From contig NZ_VHIZ01000056.1 in assembly GCF_006494375.1 (NCBI RefSeq), positions 265,685 through 329,684 on the forward strand: a stretch of 64,000 nt of DNA, in the 5' to 3' direction. Of the stretch, positions 7,817 through 17,383 are shown in pieces. Made by a program: the position numbers and the translations under genes. The number at the start of each line of letters is the position of its first letter. Positions within the stretch are counted from its first letter, which is position 1. The notes below the pieces were generated by a model that did not search any database, was not told the origin of the DNA, and was given only the letters and a program-made list of their open reading frames with translations. Source of the stretch: Pantoea anthophila (GTDB lineage: Bacteria; Pseudomonadota; Gammaproteobacteria; Enterobacterales; Enterobacteriaceae).

Positions 7817-10654
7817 TTAAAAGCTAAAAAGGTAACCGGCATTGAGCTGGCGTTGATCAAAGCGCTGACCGGTCGTTAAATCGGCTTCCAGATAAAGATG
7901 ATGTGCGGTGTCTATATCGGCACTGACTCCCAGTCCGTTGCGCAAGGCATTTCCGCTGAAATCCGCTTTCTCCGTTGAACCGTTCAGAGCATATTGCATG
8001 CTGGCTGAAAACTCGCGTTCCACGCCGGTTTTGAAATAGACATTGTAATTCGTTGCTCCACTTTTCTGACTGTATCCTGCCAGCGCGCCTGCCCGACCGT
8101 TAACGGAATGATAATCTTTAAACTCAATAACCAGACCGTTGCTGGCCCGGGTCTGCGACCCTTTCTGCCGGCCTGCGGTAATCTGAGCCTGAGGTTCGAG
8201 ATAAAAGCCCTGGTCATCAGGAGAGAAGTGAAAACGCCTGCCCGCCTCAACGGAAAATGTGAATCCGGTTGATTTGGCCTGACCGGAAACCAGATTCTGC
8301 TGGCTATCTTTTACCTTGAACTGATTGCGGATGCGGTTGATCTTAATGACCTGGTCGATGTAAAAACCGTTGTCGGCGACCCAGGTCAGATAGCCCCCCA
8401 CATGTTCTGATTTGGCCGTACCATCACCCCCGCGGTAGTGAGGTGAGGCGTGGGTGGTCCCCATAAACAGGCCGCCTGACACGTTTATATCGTCGGCCAG
8501 GTGCTTATCTGCGCCAAACTGATAGCCGCTGTAGCCCATTTCAAAGTCACTCAGTCTGCCGCCTGAGAAGGTGTTCAGTTTACCGCCGAAGCCCCGCAGC
8601 CAGACATTCCCTTTCGCATTGTCCTGGCGGATGTCGCCCAGTCGCTGAAACAGGGTTTGCGTTTCGACATAGTTCATCAGGTAACTGACATGCAGGAAAT
8701 TACCGCCTGCATCTGCCGTGGTCGTAATCGGAGGCGCTGGCGTCGGTGCCGGTTCAGGTTCAGGTTCTGGCGCAGGCTGCGGAGCAGGGGCTGGCGCGGG
8801 TGTTGGGGCAGGGGCTGGCTCTGGTGTCGGAGCCGGTTCTGGTTCCGGTGCTGATGCGGCGCCGGAAGAGTAGAGTTCCCAGTTCGTGCCGGTTTTACGC
8901 ACTGAGTAGAGATAGCCGCCCAGTTCAATATCCGATGCTGTGGTAAAATTTGCTATCCCGTCAGGAGTTTCTGCCACGGTTAATAACTCATGGCCTGTTG
9001 TCGCCAGACTGCCCTGATTAACAAATGACAAGGTGAAGTCACCCTGGCTGCTGTTTGTGACAACCAGCTTATCGCCACGGTTATTAACGCCATCACCTTC
9101 ACCTGCCAGATCAACACGCATATTAAAATTACCACTACCTGACAGATCGGCAACGGTTAAGGTGGAATAATCGGATGCAGAGATTGACCGGGTAAAATCA
9201 ATCCGCCCCTTATTCATGTTTAACCGGTCCACATTTGAATTTGCGCTGACATACCAGTCACTTTTATCTAGGGTCGTATTCAGATACCCCTGATTGAGAC
9301 CGTCGCTGATGGCTGCGCCTTGCCAGACCGAGCCGGGCTGCAGCGCTAAATCAACGAAGCCGCCGCGGGAATAAACGGATCCTGTCATATTCAGTTTGCC
9401 GTCGATATTAACCACGCCCTGTGCATAACCTTCGTTATATTGCGTGGCGATGGCGAACTGATCTGCCGAAGCCATAGCGATATCGACATTACCGGTCAGA
9501 TTGATCTCGCCGCCTGTCATTGCATAAAGCGCCGCTCTGGGAGTCACTGAACTACTGATGGAAACATTATTCGCCGAGATATGACCCCCGTTGAGCGCCC
9601 ACAGCGCCATGTCGGCGCTGGTAATATCGGTCTCATCAAGCGTGACAGAGGAGCCAGACGTCTGGGCAGAAGCGGCATAAGAACCGCCTGAATGAAGGCT
9701 GTTTCGCTGTTCTGCTGTTCCTTTGAAGTTAATGATTGCTGACGTGCCGCTGGCGACGATGCTGCCAGCCTGTTCAGACGTTACCTGACTGCCGGGGCCA
9801 ATGTCAGCAACGCCATTCTGACGCACTTCAAGACCGATTGAGCCGCTTCCTGTCGTATTAATGGTCAGATTATCAGCGGCGAGTTCACCAAAGTTCCAGA
9901 TACCAAAGGCGTTCGCGCCAGTTGTCGTGATGGTGCTTCCGGATCCGAGATTCGCGAGCGAATCGGCCTGCAGATTGAGGCCATAAGCAGAATCGCCTGT
10001 CGTGTTGAGCGTCAGTTGATTTGCGGTCAGTGTTGTGCGGCGGGATGACTCTTTCCCATTCAGGGCATGGACCCTGATAGCGTGACTTCTTCTGCCCTGA
10101 GTCGATAGGGTGCTGCCACTCCCCAGGTCCACGCGGGTGCCCGCATTGCTGACGCTGAGGCCAAAACCACCGTCTCCTGTCAGATTCACCGTAAGGGCTT
10201 CCGCTTTCAGCGATGACGCTCCCCGAATCAGGATACCGGAAGCGGTAGCGGTTCCGGTCACATTGACAGTGGTTCCCGTCCCCAGATCGGCAGTAATATC
10301 CTGACCCGTAATATTAATGCCCAGGGCACTATTTCCACTGATATTGAGAGTAAGTCCTTCCGCAAACAGCTGGCTCTCATTCCCCCAGATGACTACGCCG
10401 CGTGCATAATTATCGGCATCAGTAACGTTTATAAAAGCGCGACGACCCAGATTAACAATTCCGGTCTGATTGTAGGGATTGACGACGCCATATAGCCCGC
10501 CTGAATAGGTGGCGTCTCCGGTCAGAATGTCGCCATCATTCAGGGTTATATTCGCCCCTGTCTGGCTTCCGATATTCTCACCCGCCACGTTACCGCTCAT
10601 CATAAATCCTGTCAGTAACGCCAGCGGCGTTAAACGACTCATTATCTTATTCAT
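7817..10654 (-). CDS. Autotransporter (type V secretion) with repetitive beta-helix passenger
   Basis: A 945-residue protein from ATG 10654 (AGGGAA upstream); an upstream in-frame ATG at 10696 would put 14 residues before the signal peptide. A signal peptide (residues 1-25) is followed by a passenger of about 580 residues. The passenger has tandem motifs of roughly 40 residues around DLGSGS...TTG..AFGI and LTINTTG.S.GL. A Pro/Glu/Ala linker follows at about residues 610-650. The C-terminal beta-barrel of about 280 residues ends in LFSF, the terminal-Phe signature. It is probably displayed on or released from the outer membrane. Adhesion is the usual role of such passengers but is not shown here. 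There is no protease triad and no Cys is obvious in the passenger. Confidence 0.9.
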   Translation of the reverse strand: MNKIMSRLTPLALLTGFMMSGNVAGENIGSQTGANITLNDGDILTGDATYSGGLYGVVNPYNQTGIVNLGRRAFINVTDADNYARGVVIWGNESQLFAEGLTLNISGNSALGINITGQDITADLGTGTTVNVTGTATASGILIRGASSLKAEALTVNLTGDGGFGLSVSNAGTRVDLGSGSTLSTQGRRSHAIRVHALNGKESSRRTTLTANQLTLNTTGDSAYGLNLQADSLANLGSGSTITTTGANAFGIWNFGELAADNLTINTTGSGSIGLEVRQNGVADIGPGSQVTSEQAGSIVASGTSAIINFKGTAEQRNSLHSGGSYAASAQTSGSSVTLDETDITSADMALWALNGGHISANNVSISSSVTPRAALYAMTGGEINLTGNVDIAMASADQFAIATQYNEGYAQGVVNIDGKLNMTGSVYSRGGFVDLALQPGSVWQGAAISDGLNQGYLNTTLDKSDWYVSANSNVDRLNMNKGRIDFTRSISASDYSTLTVADLSGSGNFNMRVDLAGEGDGVNNRGDKLVVTNSSQGDFTLSFVNQGSLATTGHELLTVAETPDGIANFTTASDIELGGYLYSVRKTGTNWELYSSGAASAPEPEPAPTPEPAPAPTPAPAPAPQPAPEPEPEPAPTPAPPITTTADAGGNFLHVSYLMNYVETQTLFQRLGDIRQDNAKGNVWLRGFGGKLNTFSGGRLSDFEMGYSGYQFGADKHLADDINVSGGLFMGTTHASPHYRGGDGTAKSEHVGGYLTWVADNGFYIDQVIKINRIRNQFKVKDSQQNLVSGQAKSTGFTFSVEAGRRFHFSPDDQGFYLEPQAQITAGRQKGSQTRASNGLVIEFKDYHSVNGRAGALAGYSQKSGATNYNVYFKTGVEREFSASMQYALNGSTEKADFSGNALRNGLGVSADIDTAHHLYLEADLTTGQRFDQRQLNAGYLFSF
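8745..8870 (-). repeat. Pro-Glu/Pro-Ala linker repeat of the autotransporter
   Basis: Degenerate short tandem repeats encode alternating EPEPAP/APTPAP units between passenger and barrel. Such DNA tends to vary in length by slippage; the reading frame is intact here. Confidence 0.75.
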
Positions 10655-10985
10655 CAGCAAAACATTCCCTGTGTGGCACGAAAAATCAACGCGCACACAG
10701 AAAGATTAATTATTCAATGTGCGGCTAGGCAGATACGTTTGAGCTGAGAATAATTTATCAGGGAAGACGGGTTTTATATTTGATTTATCCCAAATGTGTT
10801 CCGGTTTCTATTATCAAAAGAGGGTTCTGGTTGCAATAAGGTTACGGGGGTGGGTAAATAAGGGGTTTTTTTTATGAGTGCGGGCTTGTGTGGGTTATTA
10901 ATTAACTAAGAAGATAACGGATATTATTAATTGGCAATACAGGGTTGGGCGGTAATAAGTGGCTTTATAAAAGCCACTTATTAAA
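10655..10985. other. AT-rich gap between autotransporter and pqqU
   Basis: About 330 bases, notably more A+T-rich than the flanks. It carries the autotransporter promoter and leader at the left and a hairpin near pqqU at the right. No convincing gene is seen. Confidence 0.6.
10956..10980 (-). terminator. Hairpin terminator downstream of pqqU
   Basis: TAAGTGGCTTT (10956-10966) pairs perfectly with AAAGCCACTTA (10970-10980) around a 3-base loop, five bases after the pqqU stop. The following U content is modest (TTATT). Confidence 0.7.
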
Positions 10986-13106
10986 TTAGTTAAATGCGTA
11001 ACTCACCGTGAATCCAGCGCTGTAATTACGACCGGGCGCAGACTCGAAATAACGGCCATTACTCTCGTTCACAATCACCGACCCCACGTAATGCCGGTCA
11101 AACAGATTATCGACCCGCCCAAACAGATCCAGCGTCCACGCGTCCAGTTTCCATTTATAGCCACTGTTCAGTGCGGCCACCGTGTAGGAGGGGGTGTTAA
11201 CGCTGTTCTGATCTTCAGCGGCAATCTGGCTCAGGTAGCGCACTTCACTTCCCGCATAGAAACCCTCTTCGGGCAGGTAGCCCAGGCCTGCGTAGACCAT
11301 GTTGCGGGCAATGCCCGGAATACGGTTGCCGTCACAGCTGTCACTGCCGCAGGCATTGCTGCGATAGCGCGCATCCAGCAGGGTGTAAGCCATCTTCAGC
11401 CGCCAGTCCCAGGCAAACTGCTGGTCCAGGCTCAGCTCAAGACCGCGACGGCGCGTCTGACCGGCGTTTTTATAGGTGGTACGACCGCCGCTGCTGGCAT
11501 CTGCCACAATCTCATCGCGGGTGTCAGTCTGGAACAGCGCCGCGCTCAGCAGGCCATTGCCGATACGTTTTTTGGTGCCTGCCTCCAGCGTGTCGCTGGT
11601 GGCGGGTTTCAGTCCCAGGTTCAGGCCGGTCGCATTATCCGAACGATAGGAAAGCTCATTGATGGTCGGGGTTTCAAAGCCGCGCCCGGCAGAGATCCAC
11701 ACGTTCCAGCCGGGATCAACGGCATACTTCAGCGCCGCCGCGGGCAGCCACTTGTGATAGCGCGCATTCCCGCTGTCGTCGCCGTTGCCGGGACGAATGT
11801 AGAAGTCATTCGAGTCAAAGTTGACGGTGCTGAAGCGCACGCCCGCATCGAGCGAAAGCTTATCCGTCAATTGCCAGGCAGTCTGCAGGTAGGGATCGAG
11901 CGTCCACATAAGGTTGCGCTCGTTGCGTCGCAGATTGCCCTGTTCGCCCAGGTGCGTAACGCCGTCACTGACGGTGAAGTTCTCGTAGCCCTTACGGCGC
12001 TCGCTCATGGTTTCATAGTCGAGGCCACCGGTCAGCGCTACCGGAATGGACAGCAGGGTATCGCGATGAGTCCAGCGGGTGTCTGCACCCTGATAATGGC
12101 GGGTCAGGGCGATCACGCCACCGGGATGGGAAGGTTTGAGCTGCACCGTGGCGGGAATCGACTGGAACTGGGTCGTTTCGCGCATGCCCGCATAGAGCAT
12201 GACGCTGAGGTCGTCATTTTCACTCATCTGGCGCTGATAGCGCAGACCGCCCTGGGTCTGATCGACCGTTTTGCGGGTGTTATAGAGCGAGACATTGTTC
12301 ACCACCTGACGCGGATTGTCGCGCCACTGTGCCGCGGTCAGGCCGCCCGGGTCCTGTGCGTCGATGTGAACGCTGTTAAACAGCAGCGTCAGGGTACTGA
12401 CATCATCAATGCGCACGCCGAGTCTGGCGTTTCCGAGGTTTTTCTGGGCGGAGCTGTGGTCGCGATAGCCGTGGGTGGTAAAGCGGGAGGCAGAAACGGT
12501 GTAGTTCACATCGCCGGCATGCGTGCCGTCACCGGTCGCGCCGCTGGCTTTAACACTGTTGCGCCAGCTGCCGTAACTGCCGTACCAGCTGCCGGCTTCC
12601 AGCGTCGCCGGCTGCTGCCCCTGCTGTGTTGTGACGTTGATGACCCCGCCTGACGCATTGCCATAGAGTGCTGAGAAGGGGCCGCGCAGCACTTCAACAT
12701 GGTCAACCGAGCCGATATCAATATTTGAGGTCTGTGACTGCCCATCCGGCATGGTCGCCGGAATGCCATCCACATAAATGCGCAGGCCGCGCACGCCATA
12801 GGTGGAACGGGAGCCAAAGCCGCGCATCGAAATCTGCAGGTCCTGGGCGTAATTCTGCCGGTTCTGGATCTGCAGACCGGGCACGCTGCTGAGATTTTCC
12901 GACAGGTTCACGCGCGGGGCGGCCTGGCGCATATCGTCGCCGCTGACCACGCTCAGAGCCGCGGGGGTATCGAGTTCGTTGAGGCCCTGTTCTGACGGTG
13001 CGGCGGTGACGACCAGGGTCGCGTCGTTATCCGCCGCCAGCAGCGGCAGCGGCAGCATGGCGGGCAGCATGACCAGCGTCATCTGACGCAGAGAAATTAT
13101 TTTCAT
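10986..13106 (-). CDS. pqqU: TonB-dependent outer-membrane receptor for PQQ (PqqU/YncD type)
   Basis: A 706-residue receptor from ATG 13106; the reading frame is open further upstream, but the signal peptide (MKIISLRQMTLVMLPAMLPL, cleavage after LLAAD) fixes the start. The plug domain holds RGFGSRSTYGVRG and VEVLRGPFSALYGNASGG, and the barrel ends with FTVSYAFN. From memory it closely resembles E. coli YncD along its whole length (NYAQDLQ, DPGGLT, GRGFETPTINELSYR, VGSVIVNESNGRYFE). YncD has been shown to import pyrroloquinoline quinone and was renamed PqqU. The full PQQ synthesis operon lies about 5 kb away, so this cell can probably both make and recapture PQQ. No Fur-like box was noticed upstream. 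Confidence 0.9.
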   Translation of the reverse strand: MKIISLRQMTLVMLPAMLPLPLLAADNDATLVVTAAPSEQGLNELDTPAALSVVSGDDMRQAAPRVNLSENLSSVPGLQIQNRQNYAQDLQISMRGFGSRSTYGVRGLRIYVDGIPATMPDGQSQTSNIDIGSVDHVEVLRGPFSALYGNASGGVINVTTQQGQQPATLEAGSWYGSYGSWRNSVKASGATGDGTHAGDVNYTVSASRFTTHGYRDHSSAQKNLGNARLGVRIDDVSTLTLLFNSVHIDAQDPGGLTAAQWRDNPRQVVNNVSLYNTRKTVDQTQGGLRYQRQMSENDDLSVMLYAGMRETTQFQSIPATVQLKPSHPGGVIALTRHYQGADTRWTHRDTLLSIPVALTGGLDYETMSERRKGYENFTVSDGVTHLGEQGNLRRNERNLMWTLDPYLQTAWQLTDKLSLDAGVRFSTVNFDSNDFYIRPGNGDDSGNARYHKWLPAAALKYAVDPGWNVWISAGRGFETPTINELSYRSDNATGLNLGLKPATSDTLEAGTKKRIGNGLLSAALFQTDTRDEIVADASSGGRTTYKNAGQTRRRGLELSLDQQFAWDWRLKMAYTLLDARYRSNACGSDSCDGNRIPGIARNMVYAGLGYLPEEGFYAGSEVRYLSQIAAEDQNSVNTPSYTVAALNSGYKWKLDAWTLDLFGRVDNLFDRHYVGSVIVNESNGRYFESAPGRNYSAGFTVSYAFN

Positions 13107-13301
13107 TATAAGTCGCCTGGAAAAGAGAAGAGGTATTGAACCAGATGGAACAATTGTCGCGTATGGTAAGGGTTTGCCCGGTTGGGGTACACCGTTTCGG
13201 GCTGGATTTTTTCTCTGTTTACCGCCAGGCTGAAACGCAACTTTACTGGTCACGGGCATCCACCGTTGTGGGATGCCGTCAGATAACTCAAGGGAGTCAG
13301 C

Positions 13302-14162
13302 ATGAAACAACCTGAAGTAGCGGTTCTGGGATTAGGCGCAATGGGGCACGCATTTGCCGCTAATCTGCTGAAGAAAGGCTTTACCGTGCACGGCTGGAAT
13401 CGCACCCGCGCACGCGGCGAAGATTTGCTGGGCGCGGGGTTGCAGCTGGCTGACTCGCCGGACGAGGCGGTGCGGCAGGCGGATGTCGTAATCGCCATGC
13501 TGGCGGACGGTGATACCACTGAGCAGGTGCTGCATCAGGTTAAGGAAGCCCTTAAACAGGGTGCAACGCTGTGCCAGATGGGCACCATCGGGGTGGAAAA
13601 AACGGACGCGCTGATCGCCTTTTTCGCAGAGGCCCGTCCCGATCTGCTGTTTATTGATGCGCCGGTTTCCGGCACTAAGGCACCGGCCGAAAACGCACAG
13701 ATTCTGGTGCTCGCCAGTGGCGATCAGAGCCGGGCGCAGGCGGCAGAAGCGGTGTTTGCCGCCATCGGTAAAGGTACGCAATGGCTGGGCGAAGCGGGTA
13801 AAAGCAGCCGTATGAAGCTGGTGATCAACAGCTGGCTGATTGGCATGATGCAGAGCCTGGCAGAGAGTACCCAGCTGGCAGCGCAGTTCGGCTTCTCCAC
13901 CGACGATCTCTGGCAGGTGCTGGAGGGCGGTCCGCTCGCGGCCCCTTATGCAAAAATGAAGCTGGAGATGATGGCCCGCGATGACTACACCCCGCAGATG
14001 CATCTGGTCTGGGCGCTGAAGGATGCCCGACTGGCGCTGGATGCCGCAGAAACGCCGCTGCCAGCGCTGGAGAATATTTCCCGGCTCTGGCAGCAGGCGG
14101 TTGATGAAGGACATGGTGAAGAGGATCTGGCGGTGATCTACCGCTATCTGAAAGCGCAATGA
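13302..14162 (+). CDS. NAD(P)-dependent beta-hydroxyacid dehydrogenase / imine-reductase-like protein
   Basis: A 286-residue member of the 3-hydroxyisobutyrate dehydrogenase family. The Rossmann motif GLGAMG (residues 10-15) is followed by the substrate-binding DAPVSGTKAPAENAQ loop (about 120-134). Lys173 and Asn177 (RMKLVINSW) occupy the conserved catalytic positions. AAGGGAG precedes ATG 13302. It overlaps the following AraC-type regulator by four bases, so the regulator probably senses a substrate or product of this enzyme. The substrate cannot be read from sequence; imine reductases share this fold. Confidence 0.87.
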   Translation: MKQPEVAVLGLGAMGHAFAANLLKKGFTVHGWNRTRARGEDLLGAGLQLADSPDEAVRQADVVIAMLADGDTTEQVLHQVKEALKQGATLCQMGTIGVEKTDALIAFFAEARPDLLFIDAPVSGTKAPAENAQILVLASGDQSRAQAAEAVFAAIGKGTQWLGEAGKSSRMKLVINSWLIGMMQSLAESTQLAAQFGFSTDDLWQVLEGGPLAAPYAKMKLEMMARDDYTPQMHLVWALKDARLALDAAETPLPALENISRLWQQAVDEGHGEEDLAVIYRYLKAQ

Positions 14163-14938
14163 GCCAGCAGCCGGTTGACTTCAGCCATCGTCCGCTGGTG
14201 CCGCTGGCGCACGACTACCGGCACGGTGCCAGTGAGCCCTGGCACCACCATACCTGCGCACAGCTGATCCACACGCTGAGCGGCGTGGTGCGGGTGGAAA
14301 CGGAGTATGGCAGCTGGATCGTGCCACCGAGCCGCGGCGTCTGGCTGCCCGCGTTTACCCGTCATGCGTTGCAGATTACCGGCAGCGTCGCGGCGCGCAC
14401 GCTGTTTATCGATCCGCTGGCACGCGCCGATCTGCCCGCCAGCTGTCAGGTGGTGCAGATTTCGCCGTTGCTGCGTGAGCTGATTGTTACCGCACTCGCG
14501 CTGCCGGTGCATTACGAAGCAGGCAGCCGGGCTGAGCGGGTAATGGAGTTGATTCTGGATGAAATTCGCGGCATGGATGTGCTGCCGTTTGCGCTGCCGA
14601 CGCCACACAGCGCCCGGCTTCAGGCGCTGTGTGAGCGGATCCAGCAGACCCCCGGCGAAAACTGGACGCTACTGCGCGCCAGTACCCACCTGAACGTCTC
14701 GGGCCGGACGCTGGCCCGCCATTTTATGCGCGAAACCGGATTGCAGTTCAGCGACTGGGTGCGACGTGCCCGGCTGGCGATCGCCCTGACGCGACTGGCG
14801 CAGGGCGACGCGGTGCTGCGGGTGGCGCTGGAGCTGGGCTATGAAAGCCCCAGCGCCTTCAGTGCGATGTTTCGTCGTCTGCTGGGCGTGTCACCGACGG
14901 ACTACTTTCCGCCGCCAGAAAGCAGCCCGCCGCGCTGA
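14159..14938 (+). CDS. AraC family regulator with N-terminal cupin
   Basis: A 259-residue regulator. The N-terminal cupin contains WHHHTCAQLIHTLSGVVRV (about residues 28-46). The C-terminal AraC domain (about 155-255) has both helix-turn-helix units, including LNVSGRTLARHFMRETGLQF and the signature LGYESPSAFSAMFRRLLGVSP. The organisation resembles NimR-type regulators. The start overlaps the stop of the upstream dehydrogenase (ATGA). Its last 80 bases overlap the 3' end of the convergent leuA at 14859, which is unusually long for an overlap between unrelated genes. Confidence 0.9.
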   Translation: MSQQPVDFSHRPLVPLAHDYRHGASEPWHHHTCAQLIHTLSGVVRVETEYGSWIVPPSRGVWLPAFTRHALQITGSVAARTLFIDPLARADLPASCQVVQISPLLRELIVTALALPVHYEAGSRAERVMELILDEIRGMDVLPFALPTPHSARLQALCERIQQTPGENWTLLRASTHLNVSGRTLARHFMRETGLQFSDWVRRARLAIALTRLAQGDAVLRVALELGYESPSAFSAMFRRLLGVSPTDYFPPPESSPPR

Positions 14939-16574
14939 GCAGTGCCTGCAGGGCCGCACGGGTCGTGTCGTTGTCGATGCTCACACCCCAGGCCCGCACC
15001 CCACGCGCATCCACACAGCTGATATAGGCCACGGATCGGCTGTCACTGCGCCGCCCCAGCGTGTGTTCATGATAATCCTCAATGGTCAGATGAAGATCGA
15101 ACGCGCCAGCGAGGGCATTGACCGCCGCCGACAGCCAGCCATTGCCCCGGCCGGTGAGCGTCACGGGACGCTCCTGACAGCGGACGCTGGCGCGCATCTG
15201 CGTCTGTCCGACGCTGTCGCTCTGGCTGTCAGCCTGCTCCAGGGTGATTGCCGGCTGCGTCACACCGTAGCGGCGGCAAAAGAGCTGCCACAGCGCGTAG
15301 TGCGTCATCTCGCCACCGTGCCGGTCTGTCTCCTGCTGCACACAGCGGCTGAAATCCTGCTGCAGGGCACGCGGCAGCTGTAAACCGTGATTCTGTTCCA
15401 GCAGCCAGGCGGCTCCGCTTTTGCCTGACTGGCTGTTGACACGGATCACCGCCTCATAGCTGCAGCCGATGTCGGCCGGGTCAAGGGGCAGGTAGGGCAT
15501 CTGCCACAGCGTCTCCTGCTGTTCGGCGCGAATGGCGAACCCTTTTTTGATCGCGTCCTGATGCGAACCGGAGAAGGCGGTGAAGACCAGCTCCCCCGCG
15601 TAGGGATGGCGGGGATGCACTGGCAACTGGTTGCAGCGGGTCACCACCTCAATTACCTCCTGCATTTTGCTGAAGTCGAGCTGCGGCGAAACGCCCTGCG
15701 TGTAGAGATTCAGCGCCAGCGTGACCAGATCGACATTGCCGGTGCGCTCGCCGTTGCCAAACAGGCAGCCTTCAACCCGGTCAGCGCCCGCGAGCAGAGC
15801 CAGCTCCGCGCAGGCGACGCCGGTGCCGCGATCGTTATGCGGATGGACGCTGATACAGACGGCATCGCGGCGGCTGAAGTGGCGGCAGAAATACTCGATC
15901 TGATCGGCATAGACATTCGGCGTATTCACCTCCACCGTGGCGGGCAGGTTGATGATCATCGGCCGCGTGACATCAGGCTGCCAGACATCCGCCACCGCCT
16001 CGCAAATCTCCAGAACGAACGCCGGTTCGGTGAAACAGAACGTCTCGGGTGAATATTGAAAGGTCCAGTGGGTTGCCGGCTGCGCCTCGCATCCGGCGCA
16101 TATCTGCCGCGCGCCTGCGGTGGCGAGGGCGATAATCTCCGCTTTGCTCTGTTTAAAAACTCGTTCGCGAAACAGCGGCGCAGTGGCGTTATAGAGATGC
16201 ACAATGGCGCGCGGCACCCCCTGCAGCGATTCGAAGGTGCGGGCGATCAGATCGGCACGCGCCTGTGTCAGCACCTGCAGCGTCACATCCTGCGGAATGC
16301 GCTGCTGTTCAATCAGATCGCGAACGAAATCAAAATCTGTCTGCGATGCTGAGGGAAAGGCGACCTCGATCTCCCGGAAACCGCAGCGCAGCAGCAAATC
16401 CCAGAAGGCCATCTTGCGCTCGCGATCCATCGGCTCCGCCAGCGCCTGATTGCCATCGCGCAGATCGGTAGAGAGCCAGCGCGGTGCCTGAGTGAGCTGG
16501 CGTGAAGGCCACTGACGATCGGGCAGCGACATCAGCGGGGCGGGACGGTATTTATCAGCGGGTTGCGTCAGCAT
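14859..16574 (-). CDS. leuA: 2-isopropylmalate synthase, long (fungal/actinobacterial-type) form
   Basis: A 571-residue protein that condenses acetyl-CoA with 2-oxoisovalerate, the first step of leucine synthesis. The N-terminal TIM barrel holds WLSTDLRDGNQAL (about 34-46) and the metal-binding HPHNDRGTG (about 240-248). A C-terminal regulatory domain follows from about residue 430. The N-terminus (YRPAP...WPSRQLTQAPRW) marks the longer LeuA class rather than the ~520-residue form of the enterobacterial leuABCD operon. It stands alone: no leuB, leuC or leuD and no leucine leader peptide are nearby. AAGGAGAA precedes ATG 16574. Possibly a second, differently regulated copy. Confidence 0.9.
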   Translation of the reverse strand: MLTQPADKYRPAPLMSLPDRQWPSRQLTQAPRWLSTDLRDGNQALAEPMDRERKMAFWDLLLRCGFREIEVAFPSASQTDFDFVRDLIEQQRIPQDVTLQVLTQARADLIARTFESLQGVPRAIVHLYNATAPLFRERVFKQSKAEIIALATAGARQICAGCEAQPATHWTFQYSPETFCFTEPAFVLEICEAVADVWQPDVTRPMIINLPATVEVNTPNVYADQIEYFCRHFSRRDAVCISVHPHNDRGTGVACAELALLAGADRVEGCLFGNGERTGNVDLVTLALNLYTQGVSPQLDFSKMQEVIEVVTRCNQLPVHPRHPYAGELVFTAFSGSHQDAIKKGFAIRAEQQETLWQMPYLPLDPADIGCSYEAVIRVNSQSGKSGAAWLLEQNHGLQLPRALQQDFSRCVQQETDRHGGEMTHYALWQLFCRRYGVTQPAITLEQADSQSDSVGQTQMRASVRCQERPVTLTGRGNGWLSAAVNALAGAFDLHLTIEDYHEHTLGRRSDSRSVAYISCVDARGVRAWGVSIDNDTTRAALQALLSAAGCFLAAESSPSVTRPADDETSH

Positions 16575-16828
16575 AGGGTTCTCCTTGTTTTTTTATCAGT
16601 CTGCCGCCAGCGCCTCTCCGCCGCGCGCGCAATGCTGACAACCTGATGCGCAAAAGTGACAACACACAGCAAGGTGAATATGCAAGCAGCGCTGTTCCGC
16701 CTGAAGACGAAGAAGACTGAAAAGGGAAGGCTCTGAGTTGATGTCAGACAGGTGAGCAAGAGGCGCTGTAGTCAAAGACGGTGCCTACAGCGTGGGCTGG
16801 TAAGATTACGTCGTGATCAGTGTCGTTC

Positions 16829-17266
16829 TCACCTGAGGACAATCAGAGTCAGAACAGCGAGCGCTGTGCCGAGATAGCAGATTCCTGCAATCATCCACAG
16901 ACGCACTAACGAGATCATCCAGCGGCTGACAGTGAGTCTGTTTTCGCCGAAAAAGGAGTAAGCAGGACTCTCCTTGCTGAGGGAGACTATAGGTTTATTC
17001 CTGCTGAGATTAATGAAAAATCTGCACACCTGATATGCGCCAAAAAAACCGGCCATGTGATAGAACGAACAGGGTGGCGGAAACTGATATTTCTCCAGGA
17101 ACAGGGAAATGAGTCTGTCATACGCTTTTCTGTTAAAAGCGTACAGGAAGAAAGAGATGAAAATCAGAAAGCTACCAGCGAGGCCAGAAATCAGCCCCGC
17201 TCTTGAGATATAAAACTCAGTCACCTGTTGACCCCAGTAAATAATCCACTTCAGACCGGCGCACAA
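16829..17266 (-). CDS. Small hydrophobic protein of unknown function
   Basis: A reading frame of 145 codons opening with TTG at 17266. A GTG at 17224, preceded by GGGG, is an equally good start and would remove 14 residues. The product has three likely membrane segments (about residues 25-45, 68-85 and 115-142) with a basic loop between the second and third. G+C content is visibly lower than in the flanking leuA and dipeptidase genes, suggesting recent acquisition. I recognise no family, and both neighbours look functionally unrelated. Confidence 0.5.
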   Translation of the reverse strand: MCAGLKWIIYWGQQVTEFYISRAGLISGLAGSFLIFISFFLYAFNRKAYDRLISLFLEKYQFPPPCSFYHMAGFFGAYQVCRFFINLSRNKPIVSLSKESPAYSFFGENRLTVSRWMISLVRLWMIAGICYLGTALAVLTLIVLR

Positions 17267-17383
17267 GAAATATTCTCTGCACTATATCCTGAAATATTCA
17301 GGGCAACACCCTGCGTGCGCTCCGGTTTGATGAATCTGCCGGGCGGGGTTAGCATGATCGCCTGTTTCTCCGGGTGAACACTT

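Noticed and set aside
11091..12653. A 520-codon open frame on the plus strand
   Set aside because: It is fully antisense to pqqU, which has clear TonB-receptor motifs; high-G+C codon bias opens such mirror frames.
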